Assembly: GCA_029532415.1 (NCBI GenBank)
Contig: JAQOTA010000052.1
Location: forward strand, 1,302,001-1,366,000
Length of the DNA: 64,000 bases
Source: Marasmius tenuissimus
Taxonomy: Eukaryota; Basidiomycota; Agaricomycetes; Agaricales; Marasmiaceae
Direction of reading: 5' to 3'
Shown: piece after piece, positions 44,156 through 56,693 of the stretch
Position numbering within the stretch: the first letter of the stretch is position 1
Layout: every line of letters starts with the position of its first letter
Notes under the pieces: generated by a model
What the model was told of the DNA's origin: nothing
Database searches by the model: none
What the model saw: only the letters and a program-made list of their open reading frames with translations
Position numbers and translations under genes: made by a program

Positions 44156-45084
44156 TTAAAGTGGGTCACATCTTGGGTTTACCCAGCGGAGCCTCACGAC
44201 CTGAGGCGTGAATAATGTCAAAAGGGAGCCGATTACGAGCGTCGAGAAGGCAATACCTTGATGGACGAGGGTCGATGGTGCGAACCCAAAGTCTTCATTG
44301 AGTGTGATACCCTGGCAAACGGTAAGCATGAGAACACTAAATTCGAGGTCAAGCGTACCATTTCGCCAGCGATGACCCGGACCTTTGCATCGTCAGTACC
44401 CCACGTATGCCCGATGAGGAGGAAAAACTCACCATCGACCAGTGATGGACACAGTGAAGACTCGCAAACCACAGCTGGTAATCGTTCAACGTCAATCAGG
44501 CACCGTTCAATGAAGATCTTACTTCTCTTCCTAATGAACTCCGCATCTGTTGGTCGTATGGCGTGATTGCATGTAATTCTACAGCGGCGTTCCAATCAGC
44601 GACGTCAGCTATCTCTCCTAGTTTCCGTATTGTTTCTGTTAGGCTCTCCCGAGCAGCAGCGCGACTAGTCTCCATCGGTGAGTTCCGAGAGCGACTTCGG
44701 TCATAGTCCAGTGTATATGAGTTGGGAGATTGAGAGTCGACAATCTGTATCAGTGACCGGAAATGATCGTTGGCATGCCTCAGGTGTTTCCCTAAGAGCG
44801 TAGCTTTGTATTAGACCACATTCACGGGTTCAAAAGAAGCGCTGTAACGCACCAATAGTAGAGCCTGGGAGGTATTGAGAGTGAACGGAAAGTTGTTCGT
44901 CGGAGGTAAGGAATTGGTCGATGACTTCGACCGCTTGCTGCAATACTGTCTGGGCTACGACCACCTGGTCCTTCATATATTTCATAGTTTGGTCCGCAGA
45001 GTCTCCGCTCTCTTGACGAATGGCGCCAAGTGCGTTAGAAGAACCCTGAAGTGGAAGTTGAGCTGATTGGAGGTCGAGTGACAT
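44156..45084 (-). CDS. DinB-like four-helix-bundle protein
   Basis: The protein starts MSLDLQSAQLPLQGSSNALG. Helix 1 contains AQTVLQQAVEVIDQFLTSD. Then come the metal-ligand histidine region GKHLRHANDHFRSL and, after a middle helix, VELHAITPYDQQMRSSLGRE. This splices to LWFASLHCVHHWSMVRVIAG and the end GITLNEDFGFAPSTLVHQG. Conserved histidines in GKHLRHxxDH and LHxxHHW are the DinB triad expected to bind a divalent metal. DinB-like proteins include thiol-S-transferases and damage-induced proteins; the fungal members are not well studied. The last exon adds a hydrophobic IAFSTLVIGSLLTLF segment and a basic end (QVVRLRWVNP), which looks like a membrane tail. This is not usual for DinB proteins. 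Confidence 0.75.
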
Positions 45085-45582
45085 GAGAGCAGAAGACTAC
45101 GCAAACAAACGGAGCGACGGGGTTCCAGCTGGCTTTGCTGGACGGATCCAAAGTGGGAGAAGGCCCTTTTTCAATCATAAATGCATAAAAACGCGTTTAC
45201 AACGAGGTACTGGCCGCAAGCTGACTGACGGGCGAGGCTGGTCCAAGGGCTGATATTTTCAGGAGAAAAACTGCGTAAAAACATGTTTTGTACATAAAAC
45301 TTTGGTATGTCGACCACCACAAATTTCGCGGGACCTACGGGGAAGGCCCTGCGTACTCAACGGAGGCCAGCGGTTTTCCGTCTTGCAGAGAACCCTTGAC
45401 CGCATTACTTCCGCAATGCGGAGGGTGAGAGACAGGAAGTTCACGAAAATCAGAATCCTCCGTCGTCGTCGCTCTGTGAGAAATGTTGAGAGCGAAAATC
45501 CGCGACCAAGATTTTTTAGGCTTGGATTATATAATCACTTCATTACCTTCCCCATCCACCCGCCTCCCTAGAGCTACCTACT
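45085..45582. promoter_or_regulatory. Divergent intergenic region between the DinB-like gene and LSC2
   Basis: The 498 bp separate two start codons pointing outward. The LSC2-proximal end has tatataatc near 45529, then a pyrimidine-rich leader. No RNA gene is seen. Confidence 0.4.
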
Positions 45583-47328
45583 ATGCTTTCATCCGTTATC
45601 AAGAAAGCGGGCTCACGAGCTCTTCCTACCCGTCATGTAAGCCTCTCTGAAATGCTCTGGACCGCGTTCTAACTTTCTCGACCGTCTAGGCTGGTCAGAG
45701 ACGTTTCTTGTCTATCCACGAGTACCAATCTGTCAAACTCCTCAACTCTGTGCGTACCGGTATCCTCGCTCACCACCTCACTGACTCTCGGTTCGTCAGT
45801 ACGGTATACCGACACCGAAGAGCATTCCCGCAAAGTCTGCAGAAGAGGCCTACACCGTAGCCAAAGATTTTGGTACAATTCCGATCACTTCCGGCCAGAG
45901 ACGTGGCTTACATTGCGCATGAAGGACACAACGAACTGGTCATCAAAGCACAAGTACTTGCTGGAGGACGTGGAAAGGGAAAATTCGACAATGGTTTCCA
46001 GGGAGGGGTGCATATGGTCGACTCGTACGTGCTTCATAAACCTCTATGTGTTTTCTACGCGTCTGACGCATCTCGTTTGTAGCGCTGAGCAGGCGAAAGA
46101 ACTGGCTTCAAAAATGATCGGGTCCAAACTTATCACAAAGCAAACTGGTGAAGCGGGTCGTATTTGCAACGCTGTAGGTTCTTCAACTCTAGCTTGGGCC
46201 AATAAAGCGACCGGTGACGAACCTTCCTCCTCTAGGTCATGCTTGCAGAACGTCGTGAACCCTCCCATGAATACTACGTCGCCGTGCTCAATGACCGTGT
46301 CAATCAAGGCGTCGTTCTCGTTGCTTCTAACCAGGGTGGAATGAACATTGAGGAAGTCGCCGCAAAAGACCCCTCTGCCATCATCACAACGCCCATCAAC
46401 TTCGCCAATGGTCTCTCGAAACAAGAGGCCCTGGAAGTCGCAAAGAAGCTCGGCTTCAAGGACGCTGCCGCTGAAGAGGAAGCTGCCGACATCTTCATCA
46501 ACCTCTACCGCATCTTCAAGGATAAGGATGCTACTCAAATTGAGATCAACCCCCTCGCGGAAACTAAGGATGGAAAGGTTCTTTGGTACGTGTCACAGGC
46601 ACTCATATGACTGTGATATTTCTAACGCAAGCTGTAGTATGGATGCGAAGTTCGGTTTTGACGACAACGCGGAGTTCCGTCAATCAGATGTTTTCTCGCT
46701 GCGCGATGTTTCTCAGGAAGAGCCTTCAGAAGTTGAGGCACAGAAGGCTAACCTCAACTTCATCAAGCTCGATGGAAACATTGGTTGTTTAGTCAACGGT
46801 GCTGGTCTTGCTATGGCCACTATGGACGTCCTCTCGCTTCACGGAGGTAACCCAGCAAACTTCCTTGACGTCGGAGGGTACGGATCATCCCGTTTCATAT
46901 AATGGGGGTTACTAATTCAAGATATGCAGTGGTGCCACCCCTACAACTGTCAAGAAGGCCTTTGAGATTATCTTGTCTGACCCCAAGGTGAAGAGTATCT
47001 TCATCAACATCTTTGGAGGTATGTCGGAGTTTCCGTTATCACAGGAAGGCGATGCTCAAGGAATAACTTTCAGGTATCATGCGCTGTGATTACATTGCGG
47101 AGGGCGTCATCAAGGCAACGAAGGAACTTGACCTCACCATCCCCCTGGTGGTCCGTCTGAAGGGAACGAAAGAGAAAGAGGCAAAAGAGTACGTTGACTT
47201 TTGAACTTACTTCCGTCGTGATCTGACCTGTTTGGGCCCTCAGTATGATCAAGGAGTCGGGGCTCAAAATCATTGCCTTTGATGATTTAGATGAAGCGGC
47301 TGAGCGCGCCGTCCACCTCGCACTCTAG
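45583..47328 (+). CDS. LSC2: Succinyl-CoA ligase beta subunit, mitochondrial
   Basis: An N-terminal presequence ([18 protein letters not shown], with arginines and no acids) joins to [20 protein letters not shown], where the mature protein begins. An ATP-grasp domain follows: [20 protein letters not shown], then [19 protein letters not shown] and [17 protein letters not shown]. The ligase domain has [38 protein letters not shown] and [17 protein letters not shown]. It catalyses succinyl-CoA + ADP/GDP + Pi to succinate + ATP/GTP in the TCA cycle. The end is [16 protein letters not shown]. About eight introns are inferred, including one that removes a frame-breaking stretch between KDFG and HNELVIK. 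Its conserved length and motifs leave little doubt. Confidence 0.93.
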
Positions 47329-47537
47329 ACCTCTCCTTTTAGTCTTACTAGTTCGACTTATTTTTTACTACGTATTTCCGTTTGAAGGAATAATCAGAAA
47401 GGCTTTCAAATAGAAAATGAGACAACAGCGTGATGTGGACTAGGTACTGTAGAATAGCAAAACACAAGAAAGACGAAGAATCAGGGAAGAATTCGAGCGA
47501 GACTGAGGTACTGAGAGCAGAAGGAGTGCCCGGACGT

Positions 47538-50500
47538 TTACCAAGTTGGTCTCACGCCCCCAAACTGGGCGGGGGACGGATATGACTGTGGGGGCATTGG
47601 ATGGTGAAGAGATGGTGGGGGATGTTGTGGATGATGGTGAGGATGGTTGTCGTTCCTCATGGGTGGGCGAGCGGCATGAGCTGGTAGCATGACTGGACTG
47701 CCGCCGTACATTGGCATCGGGGGTACTGCACCTGCATGTGCCATTGCTGGACTCATGATGGGTCCGTTACCGCGCCCTCGATTTAGGTGTCCTCCTTGCT
47801 GCGGTGGTTGAGGTGCTGGCACTGAGTTCTGCATATTCGGAGGCAAGCCATAGATTGGTTGAGGACCGGGCGAGGGATACATCGGAGGGGGAGGATAAGA
47901 CGAGGGCATCGAGGGTCTCATCATAGCGCCAGGTGATTGGGCTGCCGCATTCGGGTGAGGCACCCACATGGGGCTGAAGAGCGGAGCGTGTCCATTGACC
48001 TGCATTCGGCTGGGTACCGGACTACCGTTCATGGGATGAGGGTACGCCATAGGAGCAGGCGAGTGGCTCATGATCGGAGAAGGATGGTACGGGTAGTTGG
48101 GACGCATATTTTGAGCTGCCGACGAATTGGAGACAGAGTAGAACCCTTGCGGAGGCCGGGCAACCGGAGCGGAGGTCGATGGAGGTGAGATAGTTGGCCG
48201 GTGCGGAGTTGTGGTCAATGCAGGAACGGGAACCTGTTGGAAGGCTTTTGTGACGTCGTGAAGAGACATCCGTGAGGGCGCGGTCGTCATTGTGGGTGGG
48301 GGAGTCTCTCCGTCCTCAGATTTGACATCCTGTAGCGTGAACGGTAAAGCGGTCAAGTCGTCAGCGATTCCTTCCAGCGAGTTGACAGGGTGAAGCTCAG
48401 ATTTGTTCGAGGTTTGAGACCAAACAGCCCTCAGGTGCTCGGGATCTGGTACTCGCACGGGGGAATCTTTCAAAGGCAACGCCAGAGTCCGGGATGACCA
48501 TGCAGAATTGTGATGCGAGGGAGGCGTGATTGGAATGCGGTCGGGCTGGGTGATAACTCAGATTAGCGTACACAATCACTATAATGTTTGACTCACAGAA
48601 TCTTCGGAGCTTTTGCTTTCCGTTTTAGTGCTGCTGACGAGAGGTGGAAGGCTGTATTTGGAGTCGTTGGGGGAGGTGTTGGGAGAACGTCGCTTCATAT
48701 CAATCAGGGGAATTTTACTTCCAATCGGTGATTGTTTTGTCGCGTCGTTCACAACGCCTGTCTCCTTCTTCACTTCTGTGGTTGCACTAGCTGGGTCGGT
48801 TTCAGTTACTGCGAAGAAACTAACAGCCGGTCCAGCTTGAGCATCGACTTCCACTATTCGCGAGTCGCGATAGAAGGCAACACCGGACCCAACAGGCATC
48901 TTGGGCTGTGACCGTGTCCTCAAACTACCGGTACCAACTTGATCCTTCGTGCCGTCTTCCTTGTGCGTCTCTAATGAAACAGCAACCGTGGGGGATTCTC
49001 GAAGTTCTGGAGGGGGAGACCGACTGGTAGTGCTCAAAGCTGTCGTTTCGGCGACCTCGGGTGAAGGCCGTTTTCTCCAGGTTGAAGCTTCATCGGCAAC
49101 GGTCGGTTTACCAAAGGCACCCCCTGTACTCATCCTCACCGGTACACTATTCCTCGTTTGCGGCATCATGATGGATTGCGGGAGAGATACGCGGTACTTG
49201 TTCTTGCCCTTGTAACCCAGCGAATACCCTCTTCGGAAGAGGACATCATTCAGTGAGAAATCGCGTCGATTCATACCTTCCACTGGAGGATTAAACGAGA
49301 GCACTTCCCACCACCTCATTCGTTCCGATCTGTTGAAGCGTTCCAACTGCCGTCTCTGTATCGGTTCCACAGGAGCTGAGGTCTTTGGCACTCTCACCAA
49401 GAATTGGTTCCAAGCAGGTTTCGGAGACCGAGGTGGCTCTGCAGAGGTGAAGAGGAAATTCTCCGTCGGGGTGGATTCAGGCTGAGGTGGACGTGACGAT
49501 GGCACCGTTCGACGTTCCCTTTGCGCAGACAGTTTCGGCTGACTGGGAGAGTTTGCGGGACGCTTAATTTGGGAGTCCTTTTCCGAATGAGAGGTGTGTT
49601 CCCTCGATTGCATCCCGTCCAACGCTTCCTTTACACGAGACATCGCATCATCCAATGCAGACATCGGTGCCTCTTTGCGCTGATTTCGGGTAGGGTGGGA
49701 AGGGGAAGAGGTCAAAGGATGCTCCGGCGAGCTATCCTTCTGGACAGAGTGACCCATATTAGTTTCCATTGGTTGTATTGAAGTGACAGCTGGTAGCTGG
49801 TCAGGTTTACGGATAGATTGTGGGCTCGTGGAAGGGTCTGGCCTCTCCTTCCGTCTCCATACTTTGTGGTCAGACTTCAACTTCTCGGCCTCAGACACTG
49901 CCGGCGGCTGGTCTTCGAAGAAATCACTGGCGACAGCTCTTCGAGTTGAAGTGTTTGGTTCTGTAGGCTGATCTACCTTTTCTGCCCCTTCCGCTGGCGC
50001 CACTCCGACAAACTTGCCCAACTCAGAATAATCGACGACTTCCAGGTCTGCCTCAGGATCGTCCGCTAACGATTGCACGTGCTCAAGAGCTGACGGCGGC
50101 TGCGAGGTAAAAGATGTCGAACGGGAATGCGCAGCTGGCCGGGTACGCCATGAATTCGGTGAATCAGAGATCGGAACAGTCGAGACGATGGTGTTCGCTC
50201 CCGGCGCACGCGTAAACGACACGCGCCTTGGATTTGTCGGAGGGTGAGAGGGAACGGTTCTGAACGAGGGGGTCCGCTGGAGAGAAGGCTTCTCAGGAAG
50301 GTTGGGTTGGTTATTCTCTTCCTTGGCCTCCTTGATAGCTTGCTCGATGACTTGGATCGCTCTCTCACTCTACACGAGCGAATCCGATGAGCGACAAGCC
50401 GTTGAAGCCTTATGAAAGACTTACCTGTGACTGTGATACCTGGGGTGTCGACTTCTCCTTCTCCTTCACAGGAGTAGCAAACCGCTTCTCCAACTCTGCC

Positions 50501-52670
50501 GCCTTTTGTCTCGCTCGCTCCTTTTCGCGTTCCCTCTCTTCTTCTTCCTGCAGCCGTCTCTGTTTAGCACGTTCAGCAGCGCTATGCATCAAGTCCTTCT
50601 TTACATTCTCCAACTCGTTGGTCGACATGTTGAGCGTTGCCGGGTCTATAACAGGTGATGAGATCACAGCCGATGCATGTGAAAGAGAAGGTGACTGAGA
50701 TGGTGCTCTGACTGAGGGCGTTGTCGGATGAGCAGAATGCGTGCTATAGCGAGATTCACGAGAAGCCGCACGACCGTCTCGTTTGAAAGAGGTTGAAGTT
50801 GAGACACTCAGTGGAGGTTGCGATAGGTGAGGGGGAAGTTGTCGGCCAGCATCTTTTCCATCACGCAGCGCATGCGGAGGGACAGGTGGCGGGCCCATCA
50901 CAGTTTGCTGTCGACCTCTGGTTTCTCCGGTGCCGTCTCCAAACTTGGGGCCGAAAGAAGTCGAATGCGGAAGATTATTTGGGCCGGAGTAGGGACTAGT
51001 GAGGGGGTAATGACCATCTCGACGCTTGTCCCCACCATGAGTACTGCCACTGTATCGTCTATCGGGAAAGTATCCGTCACTGTTGGGTGGCTTTTGCAAC
51101 AGTTGGACGTTTTGGTGGCCTGGGGCGTGAGAAAATGGAGGGCGAGGGCCTCTAGAATCTATTGGTGAATGATCAGGCGGGTGACCGCGTTTGAACGAAG
51201 GCGTGGATCTTGCGCTACTATATGGCTCCAGTCTATTGGATCTCTCGTTGAACAATGCCTTTGAAGACTCGGTTGAACCTGAATGTGAATTTGAAGGAGA
51301 GATCCGAGGATAGCTAGTTGGTTCTCCGCCTGTTGGCCCAGAGGATATTGAAGGCGCGTTCCTCGGCCAGCTACGATCGAAGTCATCAACAAACCGCTCT
51401 TCCTTGCTCACGGGTACATTTGAAATGCCAGATTCGTCTTTCTCCGCGTCGTGGTGCGGCGGGGCGCGAAGTGATGGATCTTCAGTCGGCGGCTCTGTGG
51501 GGTTGTTGTCAACCTTATATTGCCGACCATCTCCAAACTCAATAACACCGTCAAGGAAGTTGTCGTCATCCTCTTCCATCTAAAACGCCTGATATCAGAG
51601 ACGTCGTTATGGACAGACGACAGCTTAGGCGCACCTCGTCCCAATGATGAGCGTTTGGATCCAAATGTACCCCACGAAATGTGTCTGCATCCTCCATTCT
51701 CGCTTGCTTGCCATGGTCATCCGATTCTTTCGGTTCAGCACTCTTGAGTGGTCGACTGACGCCTGTTTTATTCATGAGCTACTGATGAGGACCAAATAGA
51801 GGTATGAACGGACCAAGCGCGACCTCCGCAGCGGTAGGGAAGTCATTAGAGTTTGCACGTGAGGCACCTGCGCCTGCCTTCGCGTTCCCCCAGACTGGTT
51901 TATTCGAGGAGATGCCGCCCGTTAGTGTCGTGGTCTTATGAATACTGGCAGGCGAAACCGCGGAGCGCGGTTGAGGCTGGATGAGTTTGCCAGTAGGAGG
52001 GATGTGCGGCGCTCCCGATGATAAACTATTTGCTGCTATGGCGTTTGGCTGTGGGGGCAGTTTGGTTCCATTGGGTGTTGTTGAGTTGGAATTCGGTACT
52101 ACTGGGGGTGTTACAGAGGAGGGGCGTGACCAACCAGGTCCTGGACTAGAGGACGACTGGGGATTTGCGGTGAGTTTGGTAGTGATCAGACGGGGATGAA
52201 TGGTGCTGGCCGATGTATTCGTGGTTCTTGCTATTGTGCAAACTGTGAGATCAGAACGGCACCATATTTCAAAAGCGATATATCTCACAAATCGAATTCG
52301 CTGTCTTGGCTGCGCCGGAAGACGAGGAACCTGGGGAAGTGGTGGACGTTTTCTCAAGGAATTTCTTGGTGATGTTGACTGCACTGAAGCGTTTAGTCTG
52401 TGTCGGTGCTGAACCTGACCCCAGCTGAACAAGAGACGGTCGTGTAGATTGAGTAGGAGATTCGATTGTTTGGCCCGCTGTCGTTGTTGAGCTTGCGGTC
52501 TTCTTGTCCGATGAATCTGACGGTGTGGTTGAGGTACTGCTGGGGTATGCGGTAGCATCCTTCGGGGGTTGCGTTGTCTCGCTTCTCAAATCGACGACTT
52601 TGCTGGCTGTGTTCTCTCGTTCTCCGGACAGACTTGACGAAACCGCAGCCTCATTGTCGATATTAGCCAT
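47538..52670 (-). CDS. Very long, mostly disordered protein of unknown function
   Basis: Starts at MANIDNEAAVSSSLSGEREN and ends SPAQFGGVRPTW. Exons join through short introns to about 1,500 residues, mostly Ser/Pro/Thr/Gln-rich. Order-prone islands are NKPVWGNAKAGAGASRANS with DFPTAAEVALG, then FRGVHLDPNAHHWDE joined to MEEDDDNFLDGVIEFGDGR. A coiled-coil follows (RRLQEEEEREREKERARQKA), then RMRWWEVLSFNPPVEGMNRR with DVLFRRGYSLGYKGKNKYRV. A Pro/His/Met/Gln-rich C-terminus completes it. I do not recognise a named domain; a BAT2/PRRC2-like RNA-binding scaffold or a stress-granule protein is a possible reading of the low-complexity layout. The 4 kb between 48 and 52 kb is continuous in this one gene. 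Confidence 0.75.
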
Positions 52671-53030
52671 ATACGCGTCGCAAGACGCCTGCTTTCTCGT
52701 TTAGTGGGGCGAGATAGAACTGATATTAGAGGGGGGTTTTGAGAAAACAATAGTCAAATTTCGATGTAGTTATGCAAGATACAGAAGACTGGCATACCTG
52801 GGGTGTCAGTAACCCTCAGAACTGTTGTGATTGTCGAGCTAATTGCCCACCAACTTGGTGGTCGTCGGCAAGAATGGCGAAAATATATGAGCTTACCTAA
52901 TCAAATTAAGGGTACGGGATGTCCAAGCGTTGCTCGAACTTGAGAGCATCTCAGAGTAAACCCCGTATCATGGCAAACATTCGAGTTCCATTAGAACGGC
53001 CTCTTATGATCAACACTAATAGTACAAGTT
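52671..53030. other. Intergenic region between the disordered-protein gene and SPF27
   Basis: These 360 bp hold the promoter of the long gene and the 3' flank of SPF27 (both on the minus strand). No other feature is visible. Confidence 0.35.
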
Positions 53031-53846
53031 TCAAGACATCTCCGCCAGCTCTGCCTCCCGTTTGTTCAGCCGGTCAACTTCGGCATCCAATGCTATGTTC
53101 GCCATCTCGATCTGCAACACTCCTGATATCAGTTCTGTCCAACGTGTCTCCAGAGACGTCAGTTGTGCCCCAATCTTGGTCTTTGAGAAATTTGGATGTC
53201 AGAAAGTCGCCTGCCTATTGGACGCGAGGAAGCATACCTGCGAGTTCTTTCGCTCCCGATTCACGTCCGTTGTGAGCTGCGTGAGGTCCTCAAGAGCTTT
53301 TTCAACATTTTTTGCTGTCTCTTCAAGAAGGTAATTTTGTATTCGCCACGCGTTGGAACCATAGGTTTGAAGCAGAGTCAAGTTGGTTTGCCTGTGGATT
53401 GCATAGTTCAATAAGACCGTGACGAGCAGAGAGACGAGGGGGACGCACCGTATCCGTTGGTGTTCTAGTTGCGCCCGTGCATTATCCAGTGCAGCTGTCC
53501 ACTCTTCTTCAGTCGCAGGTGTAGAAGTGGGACCAGGCAATTGATACCTGACGTGATCTAAAGGAGGAAAAGGTTCGTGGGCCTCTACACGCTCCAGTTC
53601 GGCTTTGAGCAGAGGGTTTTTCTGATACGTGTTCATTAACAACCAAAAAAGAATGTAAAAAAGGAAACATACAGAGAACAGTTCGAACGGAGGTGGGACG
53701 CGCGGGTGCAAGGTTGTGGGTGGTTTGGGTTCCCGAGCAAGTTCTTGCTGAACTTTCTGTTGAAGATGGGGGTACAGTTCCAGCTCCTTATCATAATAGG
53801 GAAGAGAATCGTGAATTTCTGTAGATTGAGGTTCAGAGTCTGCCAT
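53031..53846 (-). CDS. Pre-mRNA-splicing factor SPF27 (BCAS2 family)
   Basis: The protein starts MADSEPQSTEIHDSLPYYDK and continues ELELYPHLQQKVQQELAREP. This gives the family's D(S/A)LPYYD and QxLVxxEL pattern. Next comes EEWTAALDNARAQLEHQRIR, followed by LLQTYGSNAWRIQNYLLEET and a long coiled coil through EKALEDLTQLTTDVNRERKN to TKIGAQLTSLETRWTELISG. The end is LDAEVDRLNKREAELAEMS. BCAS2/SPF27 is a coiled-coil part of the Prp19 (NTC) complex that activates the spliceosome. Introns lie between PPFELF and KNPLL, IR and QTNLTL, and NSQ and TKIG. It is divergent from the complex I gene, with 95 bp between start codons. Confidence 0.88.
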
Positions 53847-53941
53847 AGTTTAATCGAGAATTACAGTAAGAGACGCGTGGTGGAAGAATGGCAAGAGGGA
53901 GTGCGGTAATCTCCGAAACCTGGTTGGAGAAAACGCCCATC

Positions 53942-55062
53942 ATGCTCTCGAGAGCATTGACCCAAAGTCTGCGCCGAACATGGGCACGTCCCGCAATTCG
54001 TGCTGTTCACTCTTCTGCGCAGCGTAGAGGTGCGTATTTCTGTCGCATCGTTGTTCGAACAGAATGATATTTATTTTTCCTTCCAGCTTCAACTTCACCC
54101 TTCCCCGAGCCGACCTCTCCGAATCATACACTCACCAAATATGCTGAAACCACAAAAGCACTCCACGAATACGGCTCATATATCACTCAATGTCTCCCCA
54201 AGTTCATCCAGCAGTTCTCAGTCGTGAAGGATGAACTCACTCTCTACGTCGGCCCCACCGCGGTTCTTCCCGTTCTCCGATTTCTCAGAGACCATTCTCA
54301 GTGCCAGTTCAAGAGTGTCATGGACATAAGCGGTGTCGATTTCCCAGAGAGGGAAAAACGATTCGAGGTTGTTTACCACATGTTGAGCGTCCAGCACGCA
54401 GGGAGAATCAGAGTCAAGACCTACGCTGGCGAAGGCGACCATGTTCCGAGTGCGGTCGAGTTGTTCAAGGGGGCTGATTGGTACGTCTTTATGCTACTGC
54501 GTTTTGAATCTCCTATAACTTGTCGTTTTGCTCATAGGTACGAGCGTGAAGCCTGGGACATGTATGGAATCTTTTTCAGTGGACACCCCGATCTGTACGT
54601 CCTGTACCTTTCCCAAAGCATCATTCAGTACTGACACGGATATTCAGGCGTCGTATATTGACCGACTACGGTAAGCTCAACAAGAGATTACAGAATTTGG
54701 AAGAGGTTTCTCATTGAATGTGATTCAGGCTTCGAAGGGCACCCATTGCGGAAGGATTTCCCTCTCACTGTGCGTGTATATCAACCCTTCTACGTATCTT
54801 TGCTGACCTCCATATCTTCAGGGATACACGGAAGTTCGCTACGATGAAGAGAGGAAACGCGTTGTCTACGAGCCGTTACAACTCACACAGGCATTCAGGT
54901 ATGTTCCTTTCGTTGACTTTCTTCGCCCTACTCATCACTCCCTCCCGTAGAAACTTTGAGTCCCTCTCGCCATGGGAGCAGATTGGAGAGGGAACCGAGC
55001 CCGTCAGACCCGACAACCTCAAGCCTCTCCCACCACCCAAGCCAGAGGAGCCCAAGAAGTAA
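53942..55062 (+). CDS. NADH:ubiquinone oxidoreductase 30-kDa subunit (NDUFS3 type)
   Basis: The presequence MLSRALTQSLRRTWARPAIR is basic and free of acids. The mature part shows YAETTKALHEYGSYITQCLP, then [60 protein letters not shown] and [20 protein letters not shown]. The last is the NuoC/NDUFS3 signature (E.E..D..G..F..H..L.RI...Y.F.G.P.RKDFP). It ends GYTEVRYDEERKRVVYEPLQ and a Pro/Lys tail (KPLPPPKPEEPKK). It sits in the peripheral Q module of complex I. Several short introns split RR/ASTS, DW/YER, DL/RRI, DYG/FEG, LT/GY and AFR/NFE. The stop is at 55060-55062. Confidence 0.93.
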
Positions 55063-55206
55063 CGGGTCCGATAGTAGAAGCGTACAAGATATTATTTTCA
55101 CATTTTTGTGTATAGACCAAATACATAGAAAGTGGTTTTCCGAACTCGTACCAAAGTGCAGGGACAGAACTGTCCGGTCGTAAGTCGTAAGTAATCATAC
55201 AAGTAG

Positions 55207-56693
55207 TCATGAATCTTCGGTCTTGACATCTCCAGCTTCATTTCCCTGGTTCGCCTCGGCAGCTTTAGTTAGCTCTGCTCCGATGGTAGCCTTCGCCCAA
55301 CCCATTCGTGATACGACGTACTCCTGCGCAACAACTTCCACTGCCACCCGAAGAGATTCGGCAACCAGATCTTCAACCCACTCATAATCATCCCAGATGG
55401 CCAACCAAGCACCGGGCGCTGCCTGAGAGATGGTGGAGTGCACAAGTTTGTGGGAAGGATCAGAAAGATAGATTAGGAACTGAAGGTGTTGTTGTTTGGC
55501 TTGCACAGGAGGCGCTGATGTTTGATCTTCTGCAACATTTTCGGAAGCTCCAGGTAGTATGTATGAAGACAAGAATGGTTGGATGTGCAGAAAGACGTAG
55601 GAGTAGGAGGTCGGGGACTGAGAGGTTGGCTGTGGTGCCTTTGTTTCTGCGTTCTTCGACTTGATTAGTTCGTCCAGAGTGGCCTAGAAGCATGTAAGCT
55701 TCGAAACAAAAGCAACAGAAAATCTACCATGGTCTGACCTGGGCAAGTTTGACGGCAGTCTCATACCCATCAACAGCATTAAGATCCCGTGCCGCGGTAC
55801 TTCCCTCTTCCTTCGGCTGTGAGGGGGAACCACTATTCACGACAAGGTCGCCACCTTCGACTTGTTCCAGAACCTGAGTAGAAGTGAGCATAGACGGGCG
55901 ACTAAAGAGCTTGGGACGTACGCGAGCCATTGAGCGATACACCAGAGTTTCCACGCCATCATAGCCTTTCATATCGTGGCTTAACCATACTTGAATGACC
56001 TCATGCTCAGCTATTGGAGGGGCTACGACGTTGAGGATATCCGTCAACGTCGAAAGACCAACTCGTTTGAAATCCTGGCCTGCGGGCAACGCGTGAGTAG
56101 AGGACAATTTCACGCTAGAATTCGAGCTCACCGAGCTTATCGATATTGGCACTCTTTGCGTATTCCATCATTCCCTCTCCCCACTTCCGAGCCTGTTCAT
56201 TCTTGGGGAGGTGCTTTACTTGCTCATCGACAACAGTTCGCGCTTGCTGTAACGCGGCGGAAGCGGTGTTCCAGACAGACCCCCAACCCCAACCTCCAGT
56301 ATCACCAGCTGGTGCTGCATTCTCCGTGGCCCCACCGGCGGTTGAAGCGCCAGGTCTCGATGGACCAGGGGGTGTGACAGCCCTGGCCGTGGAGGGAGCT
56401 AAGGAAGATCCACCAAGCTTGACACGTTCGGTGCTTTTCCTGAGAGTCGGCGTCCCTGCTCTCGATAATGGGCGTTCGATGTGTGTGGTGGTAGATTTCG
56501 TAGGTTCAGCGCTCTTCTGTGTTATTTCGTCAAGGAAAGCGAGGACCTCAGCCTCTCCTTCGTTGTTACCTCCAGGAGCGCTGCTGGAGGAAGTTGATTT
56601 GATATGAGGACTGCTTTCCGGTGCAGGAGCGAATGAATCCAGATCATCGAGTAATTGTAGAGCTTCTTCTTGTTTCGTTTTCGATTTCGACAT
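55207..56693 (-). CDS. MTC1: Maintenance of telomere capping protein 1 (Mtc1, DUF5427)
   Basis: The protein starts MSKSKTKQEEALQLLDDLDS and passes through a disordered part and EAEVLAFLDEITQKS. It then has WGWGSVWNTASAALQQARTV, VDEQVKHLPKNEQARKWGEG and MMEYAKSANIDKLGQDFKRV. Next are TLTDILNVVAPPIAEHEVIQ, VWLSHDMKGYDGVETLVYRS, and the C-terminal LIYLSDPSHKLVHSTISQAA and WDDYEWVEDLVAESLRVAVE. These are the GWG(S/G)xW, the EQxxKWxE and the YLxDP blocks of the fungal DUF5427/Mtc1 family. Yeast Mtc1 affects telomere capping genetically and is found in Golgi/COPI-linked vesicles. Introns fall at KL/GQDF, LAQ/ATLD and others. It is divergent from RPD3 across 121 bp. Confidence 0.85.
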
